Below are positions 45,572-53,748 of a DNA stretch of 64,000 nucleotides, one piece after another. The notes beneath the pieces were generated by a model. The model made no database searches. It saw only the letters and a list, made by a program, of their open reading frames with translations, and was not told the DNA's origin. How positions within the stretch are numbered: position 1 is the stretch's first letter; each line of letters starts with the position of its first letter. This DNA comes from Paracidovorax oryzae ATCC 19882 (GTDB taxonomy: Bacteria > Pseudomonadota > Gammaproteobacteria > Burkholderiales > Burkholderiaceae_C). The position numbers were made by a program, and so were the translations under genes. Location of the stretch: the NCBI RefSeq assembly GCF_000687165.1, contig NZ_JMKU01000001.1, positions 310,001-374,000 on the forward strand. Reading direction: 5' to 3'.

Positions 45572-47116
45572 ATGGACGGATGCCACAGGCCACTTTTTGA
45601 ATGGGATACCAGCCAATTGTTCAAGCACGCTCAACTTGAATCCGTCAAAGCCTGGGTCGGCGACCCGGCACATGGCGCCTTGCCGCTGCACGCGCGGGTG
45701 CAGCGGGCCATTCGCCAATTGATACTCGATGGTGCGCTGGACGCGGGCAGGCCATTGCCCGCGTCACGCGCCTTGGCGAAGTCGCTGGGGGTTTCCCGGG
45801 ATACGGTCGAATCGGCCTACAGCCAGTTGCATGCGGAAGGCTTCATCGAACGGCGCGTGGGCAGCGGCAGCTTTGTGTCGGAACGGGCCCAGCGTCTGCC
45901 GGGGCGCGCCAAGCCTCGTCGGACCGGCGTGGGAAGCGAGGCAGCACTGCGCCTCAGCCGGCGCGGCAGCGCCATGTTCCAAAGTGGCGGCGTGCGTGAC
46001 TTTCTGGCGCCACGCCCTTTCGCGCCTGGCGTGCCCGAGACACGCAGTTTTCCGCTGCAAACATGGGAGCGATTGGAACGGCAGGTGCTGAAGGAATACG
46101 GCACGCTGGCGTTGCTGCACAGCCCGCCGCAGGGGATGGAGCCGCTGCGCCAGGCCATCGCCGATTACGTGAATCTCGAACGGGGCGCGCGCGCCACACC
46201 CGAGCGTGTGCTGGTGCTGACCAGTTCCCAGCAGGCCTTGACCCTGTGCGCCACTGTGTTGCTCGACGCCGGCGACCGCATCTTCATCGAAGACCCTGTC
46301 TACCACGGCGCGCGCAAGGCGTTCGACGCTGCCGGGCTGGAGTGCGTGCCCGTGCCATTGGATGCAGACGGCCTGCGGGCGGATTATTTGACCGAGGCAA
46401 GCGAGGCGCCAGGCGAAGCGGCCAGGGCGGTGTTCCTGACGCCATCGCACCAGTTTCCCACCGGAGCGACGCTGTCGCTGGACCGGCGTCTGGCGGTCAT
46501 CGAATGGGCCAGGCAGCGCCAGGGCTGGATCATCGAGGACGACTACGACAGCGAATTCCACTATGCGGGCAAGCCCACTGCATGTGTGCAGGGGCTCGAT
46601 CCGGGTGAACGGACGATCTACATCGGCACCTTCACCAAATCTCTGTTTCCGGGCCTGCGCATCGGCTACATGGTGCTGCCACCGCAACTGGTGGCGCCCA
46701 TGACCGTGGCCCGCACCTTGCTGGACGGGCACAGTGCACCGATTCCACAACTCACGTTGGCGCGTTTCATGGAAGGCGGCCACTTTGGCGCCCATGTGCG
46801 CACCATGCGTGCCGTCTACGCTGAACGGCGCGACGTGCTGGCACGGCTGGTGCGCCAGCACCTGGCCGAATTCGTGGAACCCCGGGTGCCTGCCGGAGGC
46901 ATGCAAATGCCCTGTGTTTTCATCCGCGACATTCCCGAACGCGAGGCCGTGGAATCCGCCCGCCGGGCCGGCATCGACTTGCTGGGGCTGACGACGCTGC
47001 AGGCTTCGGGCAGGCACAAGGCAGGTGTCCTCATGGGCTTCGCCGCCCACGCCCCGCACGAGCTGGATGTCGCCGTCAAAAAACTGGCAACCGTGCTGCG
47101 TGCGCTGTGCCCTTGA
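45572..47116 (+). CDS. MocR/PdxR-subfamily GntR regulator with aminotransferase-like domain
   Basis: A 514-aa PLP-dependent transcription factor. A GntR winged helix (about residues 38-106, LPASRALAKSLGVSRDTVES) is joined by a linker to a fold-type I aminotransferase domain. The PLP lysine is Lys 356 in GTFTKSLFPGLRIG, and EDDYDSEFHYAG is present. MocR proteins sense PLP or its adducts with an amine. It faces the BenE-YggS-GATase operon, its obvious target. The ATG at 45572 follows a -10-like TATAGT (45560-45565) so closely that the message may be leaderless; a start at 45488 would read through the divergent promoter. Confidence 0.94.
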   Translation: MDGCHRPLFEWDTSQLFKHAQLESVKAWVGDPAHGALPLHARVQRAIRQLILDGALDAGRPLPASRALAKSLGVSRDTVESAYSQLHAEGFIERRVGSGSFVSERAQRLPGRAKPRRTGVGSEAALRLSRRGSAMFQSGGVRDFLAPRPFAPGVPETRSFPLQTWERLERQVLKEYGTLALLHSPPQGMEPLRQAIADYVNLERGARATPERVLVLTSSQQALTLCATVLLDAGDRIFIEDPVYHGARKAFDAAGLECVPVPLDADGLRADYLTEASEAPGEAARAVFLTPSHQFPTGATLSLDRRLAVIEWARQRQGWIIEDDYDSEFHYAGKPTACVQGLDPGERTIYIGTFTKSLFPGLRIGYMVLPPQLVAPMTVARTLLDGHSAPIPQLTLARFMEGGHFGAHVRTMRAVYAERRDVLARLVRQHLAEFVEPRVPAGGMQMPCVFIRDIPEREAVESARRAGIDLLGLTTLQASGRHKAGVLMGFAAHAPHELDVAVKKLATVLRALCP

Positions 47117-47134
47117 CGGCCGTGGATTCCAGCC

Positions 47135-47167
47135 AAAAAAAAAGGCCTCCGCACGCGCGGAGGCCTT
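47135..47167 (-). terminator. Rho-independent terminator of the LivJ-type gene
   Basis: AAGGCCTCCGC-GCGT-GCGGAGGCCTT (11-bp stem, minus-strand reading) is followed by a T9 tract, 24 bp downstream of the binding-protein stop. On the plus strand it follows the MocR gene closely, but the U-tract is missing in that direction. Confidence 0.92.
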
Positions 47168-47190
47168 GCCGCTGAAACGGGCGTGCCGTA

Positions 47191-48321
47191 TCAGTTCAGG
47201 GGCGTCTTCTTGCCGTCCTTGTACGTGTACAGGGTGATGGCAGGGTTCTTCAGCTCGCCATTGGGCTCGAAGGCGATGTTGGCCGTCACGCCCTTGTAGT
47301 TCGACTTCTGCAGCTCGGGGATGTACACCTTCGGATCCCACGAGTTGGCACGCTTCATGGCATCGACCAGCAGCATGGTGGCGTCGTAGGTGTAGGGGCT
47401 GTACACCTGGAACTGGCCGGGGTACTTGGCGTCGTACTTGGCCTTCCAGGCCGTGCCGCCGGGCATCTTGGCCAGCGAGGCGCCGCCTTCGGCGCAGATC
47501 ACGTTCGCCAGGGTCTTGGCACCGGCGGCCAGCTTGGCCACTTCGGCCGTGCAGATGCCGTCGCCGCCGAAGTACTTCACGTTGGCCATGCCCAGCTGTT
47601 CCATCTGGCGCAGCATGGGGCCGGCCTGCGGGTCCATGCCGCCGTAGAAGATGGCGTCGGGGTTCTTGGACTTGATGGCCGTCAGGATGGCCATGAAGTC
47701 GGTGGCCTTGTCGGTCGTGAACTGCTCGTCCACCACCTTGATGCCCTTGGTGGCGGCGGTCTTCTTGAACACGTCGGCCACGCCCTGGCCGTAGGCCGTG
47801 CGGTCATCGATGATGGCCACGGTCTTGAGCTTCAGCGTGTCGGCGGCGTAGGCGGCCAGGCCGGCGCCCAGGGCGTTGTCGTTCGCGATGATGCGGAAGG
47901 TGGTCTTGTAGCCGGGCTTGGTCAGGTTGGGGTTGGTGGCGGCGCCGGTGACGTGCGGGATGCCGCAGTCGTTGTACACCTTCGACGCGGGGATCGTGGT
48001 GCCGGAGTTCAGGTGGCCCACCACGCCGGCGACCTTGGCGTCGCACAGCTTCTGGGCAGCGGCCGTGCCCTGCTTCGGATCTGCGGCGTCGTCTTCAGCC
48101 TGCAATTCGAACTTGATCTTCTTGCCGCCGATCGTGACCCCCTGGGCATTCAGTTCCTCGACGGCCATGCGGGCGCCGTTTTCGTTGTCCTTGCCGTAGT
48201 GAGCCTGAGGGCCAGAAACCGGTCCCACGTGGCCGATCTTCACCACCTGTTCTTGTGCAGAGGCGACACCGGCAAACGCCGCGATAGCGGCAACCACGGT
48301 CAGTTTCAACTTCAATTGCAT
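47191..48321 (-). CDS. Branched-chain amino acid ABC transporter substrate-binding protein (LivJ-like)
   Basis: A 376-aa periplasmic receptor of the Leu/Ile/Val-binding family. The signal peptide (LTVVAAIAAFAGVASAQEQ) is cleaved after A-S-A. The mature part shows VKIGHVGPVSGPQAHYGKD, GVVGHLNSGTTIPAS and IDDRTAYGQGVADVFKK, typical of amino-acid receptors. The ATG at 48321 is selected because GGAG lies 7 nt upstream; an ATG at 48333 is in frame. It has a strong private terminator and no permease or ATPase genes beside it, so it is either highly expressed alone or shares LivHMGF encoded elsewhere. Confidence 0.95.
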   Translation of the reverse strand: MQLKLKLTVVAAIAAFAGVASAQEQVVKIGHVGPVSGPQAHYGKDNENGARMAVEELNAQGVTIGGKKIKFELQAEDDAADPKQGTAAAQKLCDAKVAGVVGHLNSGTTIPASKVYNDCGIPHVTGAATNPNLTKPGYKTTFRIIANDNALGAGLAAYAADTLKLKTVAIIDDRTAYGQGVADVFKKTAATKGIKVVDEQFTTDKATDFMAILTAIKSKNPDAIFYGGMDPQAGPMLRQMEQLGMANVKYFGGDGICTAEVAKLAAGAKTLANVICAEGGASLAKMPGGTAWKAKYDAKYPGQFQVYSPYTYDATMLLVDAMKRANSWDPKVYIPELQKSNYKGVTANIAFEPNGELKNPAITLYTYKDGKKTPLN

Positions 48322-48478
48322 ATGAATCTCCATAAAGGGTGATCGCTGAGAACCTTTGTTTTTTCCCCCAGCGCCGGAAACATATCGCAATTTATGGGCC
48401 AGGGCACCCGTAGATGCGAGGGAAAGTGACCGAAAACCACAGGGGGTTACCCTAGGAGCGCACCCACGGGCGCCCGGC

Positions 48479-49012
48479 TCAGCGTTGCGCGGGGCTGCCG
48501 GGCGAGGCCAGTTCGTCCGCCACTGCTTCGTACACGGCATGGCGCACGACGGATTCCACCTCTTCGCGCAGGCGCGGCACCATGGAGCGCGTCTGCTCCT
48601 GGACCACCGTGGCGATGGCCTCGCGCAGGCGCTGGTCCAGCACCACGTCCACGCGCTGGATGATGCGGTGGATGACCACCTCCTCGATGCCCGAGAAATC
48701 GGGGGCCGGCGCGGATTGCGAAGGCGAAGGCGAAGGCGAAGGCGAAGGCGAAGGCGAAGGCGAAGGCGAAGGCGAGGATGAAGGCGCAGCAGGCACCGGC
48801 GCGGCGGCGGCCGGCTCACCCACCGGGGGCATCGCCGGCCACGGCGCCAGGGCCGGGACGACCGCTACCGGCGGTGCCGCCGGGACCGGAACCGGGGCGG
48901 GAGCCTGCACGCCCGGCAGCGGGCTGCCCGCGGCAGCAGCGCCCTCGGTCACCTGCACCACATCGGTGAGCGTCGGCACGAATCTGGGGGGCTGCTTCGG
49001 CGGCACGGGCAT
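48479..49012 (-). CDS. Conserved hypothetical protein with Pro-rich and Ser-Pro repeat region
   Basis: A 177-aa protein in two parts. Residues 1-105 are low complexity (Pro/Ala/Val-rich, then about ten Ser-Pro dipeptides) and surely disordered. Residues 108-170 form a helical, charged domain (IEEVVIHRIIQRVDVVLDQR, LREAIATVVQEQTRSMVPRL). It resembles the Burkholderiales DUF2486-type proteins found next to holC, although I cannot verify that. It is three bases downstream of holC and so is co-transcribed with pepA-holC. The Ser-Pro tract is encoded by a hexanucleotide tandem repeat, making its length prone to change. Function unknown. Confidence 0.85.
   Translation of the reverse strand: MPVPPKQPPRFVPTLTDVVQVTEGAAAAGSPLPGVQAPAPVPVPAAPPVAVVPALAPWPAMPPVGEPAAAAPVPAAPSSSPSPSPSPSPSPSPSPSPSQSAPAPDFSGIEEVVIHRIIQRVDVVLDQRLREAIATVVQEQTRSMVPRLREEVESVVRHAVYEAVADELASPGSPAQR
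48720..48773. repeat. Hexanucleotide tandem repeat (GAAGGC)9
   Basis: Nine perfect copies of GAAGGC (54 bp), followed by a degenerate copy, lie inside the hypothetical gene. On the coding strand each unit encodes Ser-Pro, and gain or loss of units keeps the reading frame, so the protein can vary in length without being inactivated. Confidence 0.97.
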
Positions 49013-49015
49013 GGC

Positions 49016-49450
49016 TCAGCCTCCCTTCAGCACCAGGTCGTGGCGAACGATGCCGTAGCCCCGCTGCGCATAGTGCCGCCAACGTTCGCGCGCGCCGGCG
49101 CGGTCGCCCTCATCGTGCGCGCTCACCACCTCGACGAGCCGCGCGAAGCGCTCGAACCCCTCGGGCACGGAGGCCCCGAGGTTCAGCAGGACATCGGGGC
49201 GCGCGACGGTGCGCAAGTCGGCCGCCAGCAGCACGGGCGATGCCTCGCGCAACTCGGGCTCGTCCTCCTGGCGGCAGTGCGCCAGGAAGTCCTGCGGGCT
49301 CAGTGCCCACAGCGCACGGTCCATCGCGTCGAGCACGGGCGCAGGCCCGGTGATCACCAGGAGCGCGTCGTTGCGCAGGGCCTTGCGCGCGAACCGGCAT
49401 GCATAGGCCAGCTTGTCGGGCGCGTTGAAGTGGAAGGCGATCTCGGTCAT
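49016..49450 (-). CDS. holC: DNA polymerase III chi subunit
   Basis: A 144-aa replication protein that links the clamp loader to single-stranded DNA-binding protein. The N-terminal MTEIAFHFNAPDKLAYACRF and VITGPAPVLDAMDRALWAL followed by FLAHC are typical of beta-proteobacterial HolC, as is the C-terminal RWRHYAQRGYGIVRHDL. It follows pepA by 35 bp and precedes the Ser-Pro repeat protein by 3 bp. The pepA-holC order is conserved across beta-proteobacteria. Confidence 0.92.
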   Translation of the reverse strand: MTEIAFHFNAPDKLAYACRFARKALRNDALLVITGPAPVLDAMDRALWALSPQDFLAHCRQEDEPELREASPVLLAADLRTVARPDVLLNLGASVPEGFERFARLVEVVSAHDEGDRAGARERWRHYAQRGYGIVRHDLVLKGG

Positions 49451-49485
49451 GCCGGGATCCACGGGCACGGGGGCGGCATCCGCGG

Positions 49486-51012
49486 TCAGGCGGCGCGGGC
49501 CGCCCGGCGTGCCCGGCCCGCGCCGGAGGCCGGCGCCGCGGCCGCACCGGAGCGCGCCCGGGGCGCCGGGGCCTGTGCGGAATCCAGCAGGAACTGCACC
49601 AGCAGGCCCACGGGGCGGCCGGTGGCGCCCTTGGCGCCGCCGCTCTTCCACGCGGTGCCCGCGATGTCCAGGTGGGCCCAGGGCTTGCCGTCCACGAATT
49701 TCTGCAGGAACTTGGCGGCCGTGACGGCCCCGGCCGCGCGCCCCGCCACGTTGCCCATGTCGGCGAAGTTGCTCTTCAGGCCTTCGGCGTATTCGTCGTC
49801 CAGCGGCATGCGCCAGCAGGGGTCCAGCGCCGCCTCGCCCGCGGACTGCAGGCGGGACGCCAGGGCCTCGTCGTTGGCGAACAGGCCGCTGCGCACCCCG
49901 CCGAGGGCCACCACGCAGGCGCCGGTCAGCGTGGCGATGTCCACCATGGCCGAGGGCTTGAAGCGGGCCGCGTAGGCGATGGCATCGCACAGCACGAGGC
50001 GGCCTTCGGCATCGGTGTTGAGCACCTCGATGGTCTGGCCGCTCAGGCTGGTGACCACGTCGCCCGGCTTGACGGCGCGGCCGTCGGGCATGTTCTCGCA
50101 GGCGGGGATGAGGCCGACCACGTTGATGGCGGGCCGCAGTTCGGCCAGCGCGCGGAACACGCCCAGTACGCTGGCGGCACCGCCCATGTCGAACTTCATC
50201 TCGTCCATTTCGCCGGCGGGCTTGATCGAGATGCCGCCGGTGTCGAAGGTGATGCCCTTGCCGATGAGCGCCACGGGCGCCTCGGAGCGGCCCGCGCCCT
50301 GGTAACGCAATTCGATGAAGCGCAGGGGCTCCTCGGAGCCCCTGGCCACCGCCAGGAAGGCGCCCATGCCGAGCTTCTGCACTTCCGCGGGGCCCATCAC
50401 CTTGACCTGGATGGGGCCGTGCTTGGCGAGCGCCTTGGCGGCGCCGGCCAGCAGGGTGGGCGTGGCGTGGTTGCCGGGGCGGTTGGCCCATTCGCGGGCG
50501 TATTCGATGCCCAGCGCCAGCGCCGTTCCGCGGGCGAAGCCGGCCTTGGCCGCTGCGGCATCGGCCACGCCGATCACCACGCGGGACAGGGCCCGCGGCT
50601 CGGCCTGCGACTTGGTGGCCGTATAGACATAGCTCGCTTCCGCCACGGCCTGCACGGCCGTGCAGGCGGCCGCGCCGCCGTCGGCCAGGGCCGCGAGGCA
50701 CACGGCCGCGCGCTTGATCTGGGGCGCCTTCCAGTGGGCCGCGGCACCGGCCAGCGCCTGGCGCACCGCGCGCGCGCCGCCGTCGCCGGCGCCCAGCAGC
50801 AGCACGCGCCGCGCCGAGACGGCGGGCGCCTGGTAGAGCGCGAGGCTCTTGCCGGGCTTGGGTTCGAAGTCCCCCTGGCGGACCGCCAGCGCCACCAGGG
50901 CGGAGAGCGCGTCGCCGCCGGGCTTGAAGCCTTCGGGCACCAGCACGGCGAGCAGGTCGCATTTCTCGGCGGCGGCGGAGGCCAGGGACAGGGTCTTCAG
51001 ATCGAAGTTCAT
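49486..51012 (-). CDS. pepA: Leucyl aminopeptidase (M17)
   Basis: A 508-aa dinuclear-metal aminopeptidase that removes N-terminal residues from peptides. In E. coli it also acts as a DNA-binding architectural protein. Metal and catalytic residues are in GKGITFDTGGISIKP, the M17 signature NTDAEGRL, and DMGGAASV. The C-terminus continues past the usual end with an Ala/Arg/Pro-rich tail of about 28 residues (from QAPAPRARSG), which is unusual and might bind nucleic acid. The ATG at 51012 is 23 bp from the divergent lptF start, so the two promoters must overlap the coding regions. Confidence 0.95.
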   Translation of the reverse strand: MNFDLKTLSLASAAAEKCDLLAVLVPEGFKPGGDALSALVALAVRQGDFEPKPGKSLALYQAPAVSARRVLLLGAGDGGARAVRQALAGAAAHWKAPQIKRAAVCLAALADGGAAACTAVQAVAEASYVYTATKSQAEPRALSRVVIGVADAAAAKAGFARGTALALGIEYAREWANRPGNHATPTLLAGAAKALAKHGPIQVKVMGPAEVQKLGMGAFLAVARGSEEPLRFIELRYQGAGRSEAPVALIGKGITFDTGGISIKPAGEMDEMKFDMGGAASVLGVFRALAELRPAINVVGLIPACENMPDGRAVKPGDVVTSLSGQTIEVLNTDAEGRLVLCDAIAYAARFKPSAMVDIATLTGACVVALGGVRSGLFANDEALASRLQSAGEAALDPCWRMPLDDEYAEGLKSNFADMGNVAGRAAGAVTAAKFLQKFVDGKPWAHLDIAGTAWKSGGAKGATGRPVGLLVQFLLDSAQAPAPRARSGAAAAPASGAGRARRAARAA

Positions 51013-51035
51013 AATCGGCGTTTTCCTTCGAGCCA

Positions 51036-52133
51036 ATGTTATTCGATTCATCCATTCGCAAGGAACTGGCCCGCAGCTTCGGAGCGACGCTGGTGGTGCT
51101 GGTCACCGTGGTCATGACCATGATGCTGATCCGCACGCTCGGCCAGGCGTCGCGCGGCAGCGTGAACCCCTCGGACGTGATGCTCGTGATGGGCTTCACC
51201 GTGCTCGGCCAGTTGCCCACCATCCTCACCCTCAGCCTGTTCGTGGCCGTGGTCGGCGCGCTGGCGCGCATGTACCGCGAAAGCGAGATGGTCATCTGGT
51301 TCGCGAGCGGGCGCGGCATGCTGCACCTGCTGCCGCCGCTGCTGCGCTTCGCCTGGCCGGTGATCCTGGCGATCGCCACGCTGGCGCTGCTGATCTGGCC
51401 CTGGGCCAACCAGCAGATCCAGGAGCTCAAGGTGCAGTACGAGCAGCGCAGCGACGTGGACCGCATCGCCCCGGGCGAGTTCCAGGAGTCGGCCAACGGC
51501 GCGCGCGTGTTCTTCATCGACCGCGAGACGCCTGACAACCAGCAGGCCACCAACGTGTTCATCGCCTCCAGCGAGCACGGCCGCGAGACCGTCACCTCGG
51601 CCCGCAGCGCGCGCCTGGAAACCCAGGGCAGCCAGCGCATGGCCCTGCTGAGCGACGGGCAGCGCCTGGAGACCACGCTGGACAAGCCGGGACTGAAGGT
51701 GAGCGAGTTCACCGAGTACGGCACGCGCATCGGCGGCGCCGCCGGCAGCTCCAGCGACGACGCCGCGGTCAAGACCCGCAGCACGGCGCAGCTGTTCGCC
51801 TCCAGCGACCCGGTGTTCCGCGCCGAACTCGGGTGGCGCTTCGGCCTGGCGTTCGCCGCGCTCAACTTCGTGGTGCTGGGGCTGGCCGTGGCCAGCGCCA
51901 ATCCACGCGCCGCGCGCAGCACCAGCCTGGTGTTCGCGCTCTTCGCCTTCGTGGTCTATTACAACCTCATGACCTTCGGACAGAACTGGGTGGGCGCGGG
52001 CCGCATGGGCCTGGGCGCCTTCATGGTCGCGCTGCACGGCGGCACGCTGGCGCTGGCGATGCTGCTGCTCGTGGCACGCCACAACCGCTGGTCGCCGCGG
52101 CTGCCGTCCCTGCGCGCGCGGAGGTCCGCATGA
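51036..52133 (+). CDS. lptF: LPS export ABC transporter permease LptF
   Basis: A 365-aa inner-membrane subunit of the LptB2FG extractor, which pulls lipopolysaccharide out of the inner membrane and loads it on LptC. Three N-terminal helices (FGATLVVLVTVVMTMMLIRT first), a periplasmic beta-jellyroll (about residues 125-265) and three C-terminal helices follow the family plan. MLFDSSIRKELARS is a typical start. The stop overlaps the lptG start (ATGA). It is divergent from pepA, a conserved arrangement. Confidence 0.96.
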   Translation: MLFDSSIRKELARSFGATLVVLVTVVMTMMLIRTLGQASRGSVNPSDVMLVMGFTVLGQLPTILTLSLFVAVVGALARMYRESEMVIWFASGRGMLHLLPPLLRFAWPVILAIATLALLIWPWANQQIQELKVQYEQRSDVDRIAPGEFQESANGARVFFIDRETPDNQQATNVFIASSEHGRETVTSARSARLETQGSQRMALLSDGQRLETTLDKPGLKVSEFTEYGTRIGGAAGSSSDDAAVKTRSTAQLFASSDPVFRAELGWRFGLAFAALNFVVLGLAVASANPRAARSTSLVFALFAFVVYYNLMTFGQNWVGAGRMGLGAFMVALHGGTLALAMLLLVARHNRWSPRLPSLRARRSA

Positions 52134-53227
52134 AGACGATCCGCGGGCTCATCTACCGCGAGGCGCTGGCCGCCGTGGGCTTCGTCACCCTGGGCTTCCT
52201 GGCGCTGTTCTTCTTTTTCGACATGGTGGACGAGCTGCGCTACGTCGGCCGCGTCGAGGGCTACCAGATGTCGCACGCGCTGCTGTACGTGGCGCTCGGC
52301 ATCCCGAGCCACCTGTACGAACTGCTGCCGATCACCGTGCTGATCGGCACGATCTTCGTGATGGCGCGCTTCGCGCAGAGTTCCGAGTTCACCATCATGC
52401 GCACCAGCGGGCTGGGGCCGTGGCGCGCCCTGCGCACGCTGCTGGTGCTGGGCCTGGGCTTCGTGATGCTCACCTTCACCGTGGGCGACTACCTCGCGCC
52501 CGCGACCGACCGGCTCGCGCAGCTCGTGCGGGCCCGCTACCTGGGCCAGATCACCACCGGCGCGACCGGGGCCTGGCTGAAGGAGCGCCAGGGCGACCGC
52601 TCCGTCGCGGTGAACGTGCGCGCGCTGCGGCACGACGGCGGCATGAGCAATGTGCGGATCTTCGAGTTCGACGGCAACGGGCGCCTGGCTTCCACCGTGC
52701 AGGCGGCGTCGGGCGAGTTCGGCGCGGACGCCTGGGAGCTGCGCGACGTGAAGCGCAGCGTCTTCCACCGCCGCGGCGAGGCCGAGGCGCACGTGGAGCG
52801 GCTGCAGGAGGCCAGCTTCCGCTGGCCCACGCACATCAGCGCCGACATGGTGGCGGCATCGCTGCTCAAGCCCGACCGCATGGCGACGATCGACCTGTTC
52901 CAGTACATCCGCCACCTCGAATCCAACGGCCAGGCGGCGCAGAAGTACGAGATCGAGTTCTGGCGCAAGGTCTTCTATCCCCTGAGCTGCCTGGTGATGG
53001 TAGTGCTGTCGCTGCCCTTCGCCTACCTGCACTTCCGCTCCGGCGGCATCGCCGGCTACGTGTTCGGCGGGGTGATGGCGGGAATCAGCTTCTTCCTGCT
53101 CAACAACGTGTTCGGCTATGCGGGCAACCTGCAGAACTGGTCGCCCTGGCTCACCGCGGCCGCACCGGGCATCATCTATTCGCTGCTGTCGCTCGGGGCG
53201 TTCGGCTGGCTGGTGCTGAGGCGATGA
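52130..53227 (+). CDS. lptG: LPS export ABC transporter permease LptG
   Basis: A 365-aa partner of LptF with the same 3+3 helix and jellyroll layout. Recognisable segments are MKTIRGLIYREALAAVGFV, EFTIMRTSGLGPWRALRTL and EIEFWRKVFYPLSCLVMVVL. The ATPase LptB is encoded elsewhere. The start overlaps the lptF stop by 4 nt and its own stop overlaps the next gene's start by 4 nt, giving three translationally coupled genes. Confidence 0.96.
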   Translation: MKTIRGLIYREALAAVGFVTLGFLALFFFFDMVDELRYVGRVEGYQMSHALLYVALGIPSHLYELLPITVLIGTIFVMARFAQSSEFTIMRTSGLGPWRALRTLLVLGLGFVMLTFTVGDYLAPATDRLAQLVRARYLGQITTGATGAWLKERQGDRSVAVNVRALRHDGGMSNVRIFEFDGNGRLASTVQAASGEFGADAWELRDVKRSVFHRRGEAEAHVERLQEASFRWPTHISADMVAASLLKPDRMATIDLFQYIRHLESNGQAAQKYEIEFWRKVFYPLSCLVMVVLSLPFAYLHFRSGGIAGYVFGGVMAGISFFLLNNVFGYAGNLQNWSPWLTAAAPGIIYSLLSLGAFGWLVLRR

Positions 53228-53634
53228 ACATGGCGCACGACACATCCGGGGCCGATGCCCCCCGCGGCGTGGTGCTGTTCGCCCACGGCTCGCGCGACCC
53301 GCTCTGGCGCGCCCCGATCGAGGCCGTGGAGGCCCGCATGCGGCTGCAGTCGCCCGGGCTGGAGGTGCGCTGCGCCTACCTGGAACTGGCCGAACCCGAC
53401 CTGCCCACGGCGGTGCGCGAACTGGCGGCGCGCGGCGTGCGCCGCCTCACCGTGGTGCCGATGTTCCTGGGCACCGGCAAGCATGCGCGCGAAGACCTGC
53501 CGCAACTGGTGCAGGCGCTGCGCGCCGAGCACCCGGACATGGCCGTCGCCGTGCAGGGCGCCATCGGCGAGGATGCGCGCATGACGGCGCTGATGGCGGA
53601 GATCGCGTCGGCCGAGACTACCGCGCAGCGGTGA
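53224..53634 (+). CDS. cbiX: CbiX-type chelatase (sirohydrochlorin ferrochelatase/cobaltochelatase-like)
   Basis: A 136-aa short CbiX protein. The active-site His lies in VVLFAHGSRDPLWR and the second conserved block is VPMFLGTGKHAREDLP. Small CbiX enzymes work as homodimers and insert metal into sirohydrochlorin for sirohaem or cobalamin. Its ATG overlaps the lptG stop (ATGA), an odd functional mix, but the cysB-like regulator follows 114 bp downstream, which supports a sirohaem/sulfite-reductase role. An in-frame ATG two codons downstream is also possible. Confidence 0.93.
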   Translation: MNMAHDTSGADAPRGVVLFAHGSRDPLWRAPIEAVEARMRLQSPGLEVRCAYLELAEPDLPTAVRELAARGVRRLTVVPMFLGTGKHAREDLPQLVQALRAEHPDMAVAVQGAIGEDARMTALMAEIASAETTAQR

Positions 53635-53748
53635 GGCGCTCCGGGCGGGCGCCGCCGCGGCGAGGCACAGTGCATTTTTGCGTGCGGGTCACTCCAATGG
53701 CTTAGACGATTGCCGCATAATCAAGGAAATCCTTAGCAGCAATCAGAT

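Noticed and set aside
48720-48773. Hexamer tandem repeat considered as a CRISPR-like or origin iteron array
   Set aside because: Units are contiguous without spacers and lie in frame inside a coding sequence, so it is a coding microsatellite.
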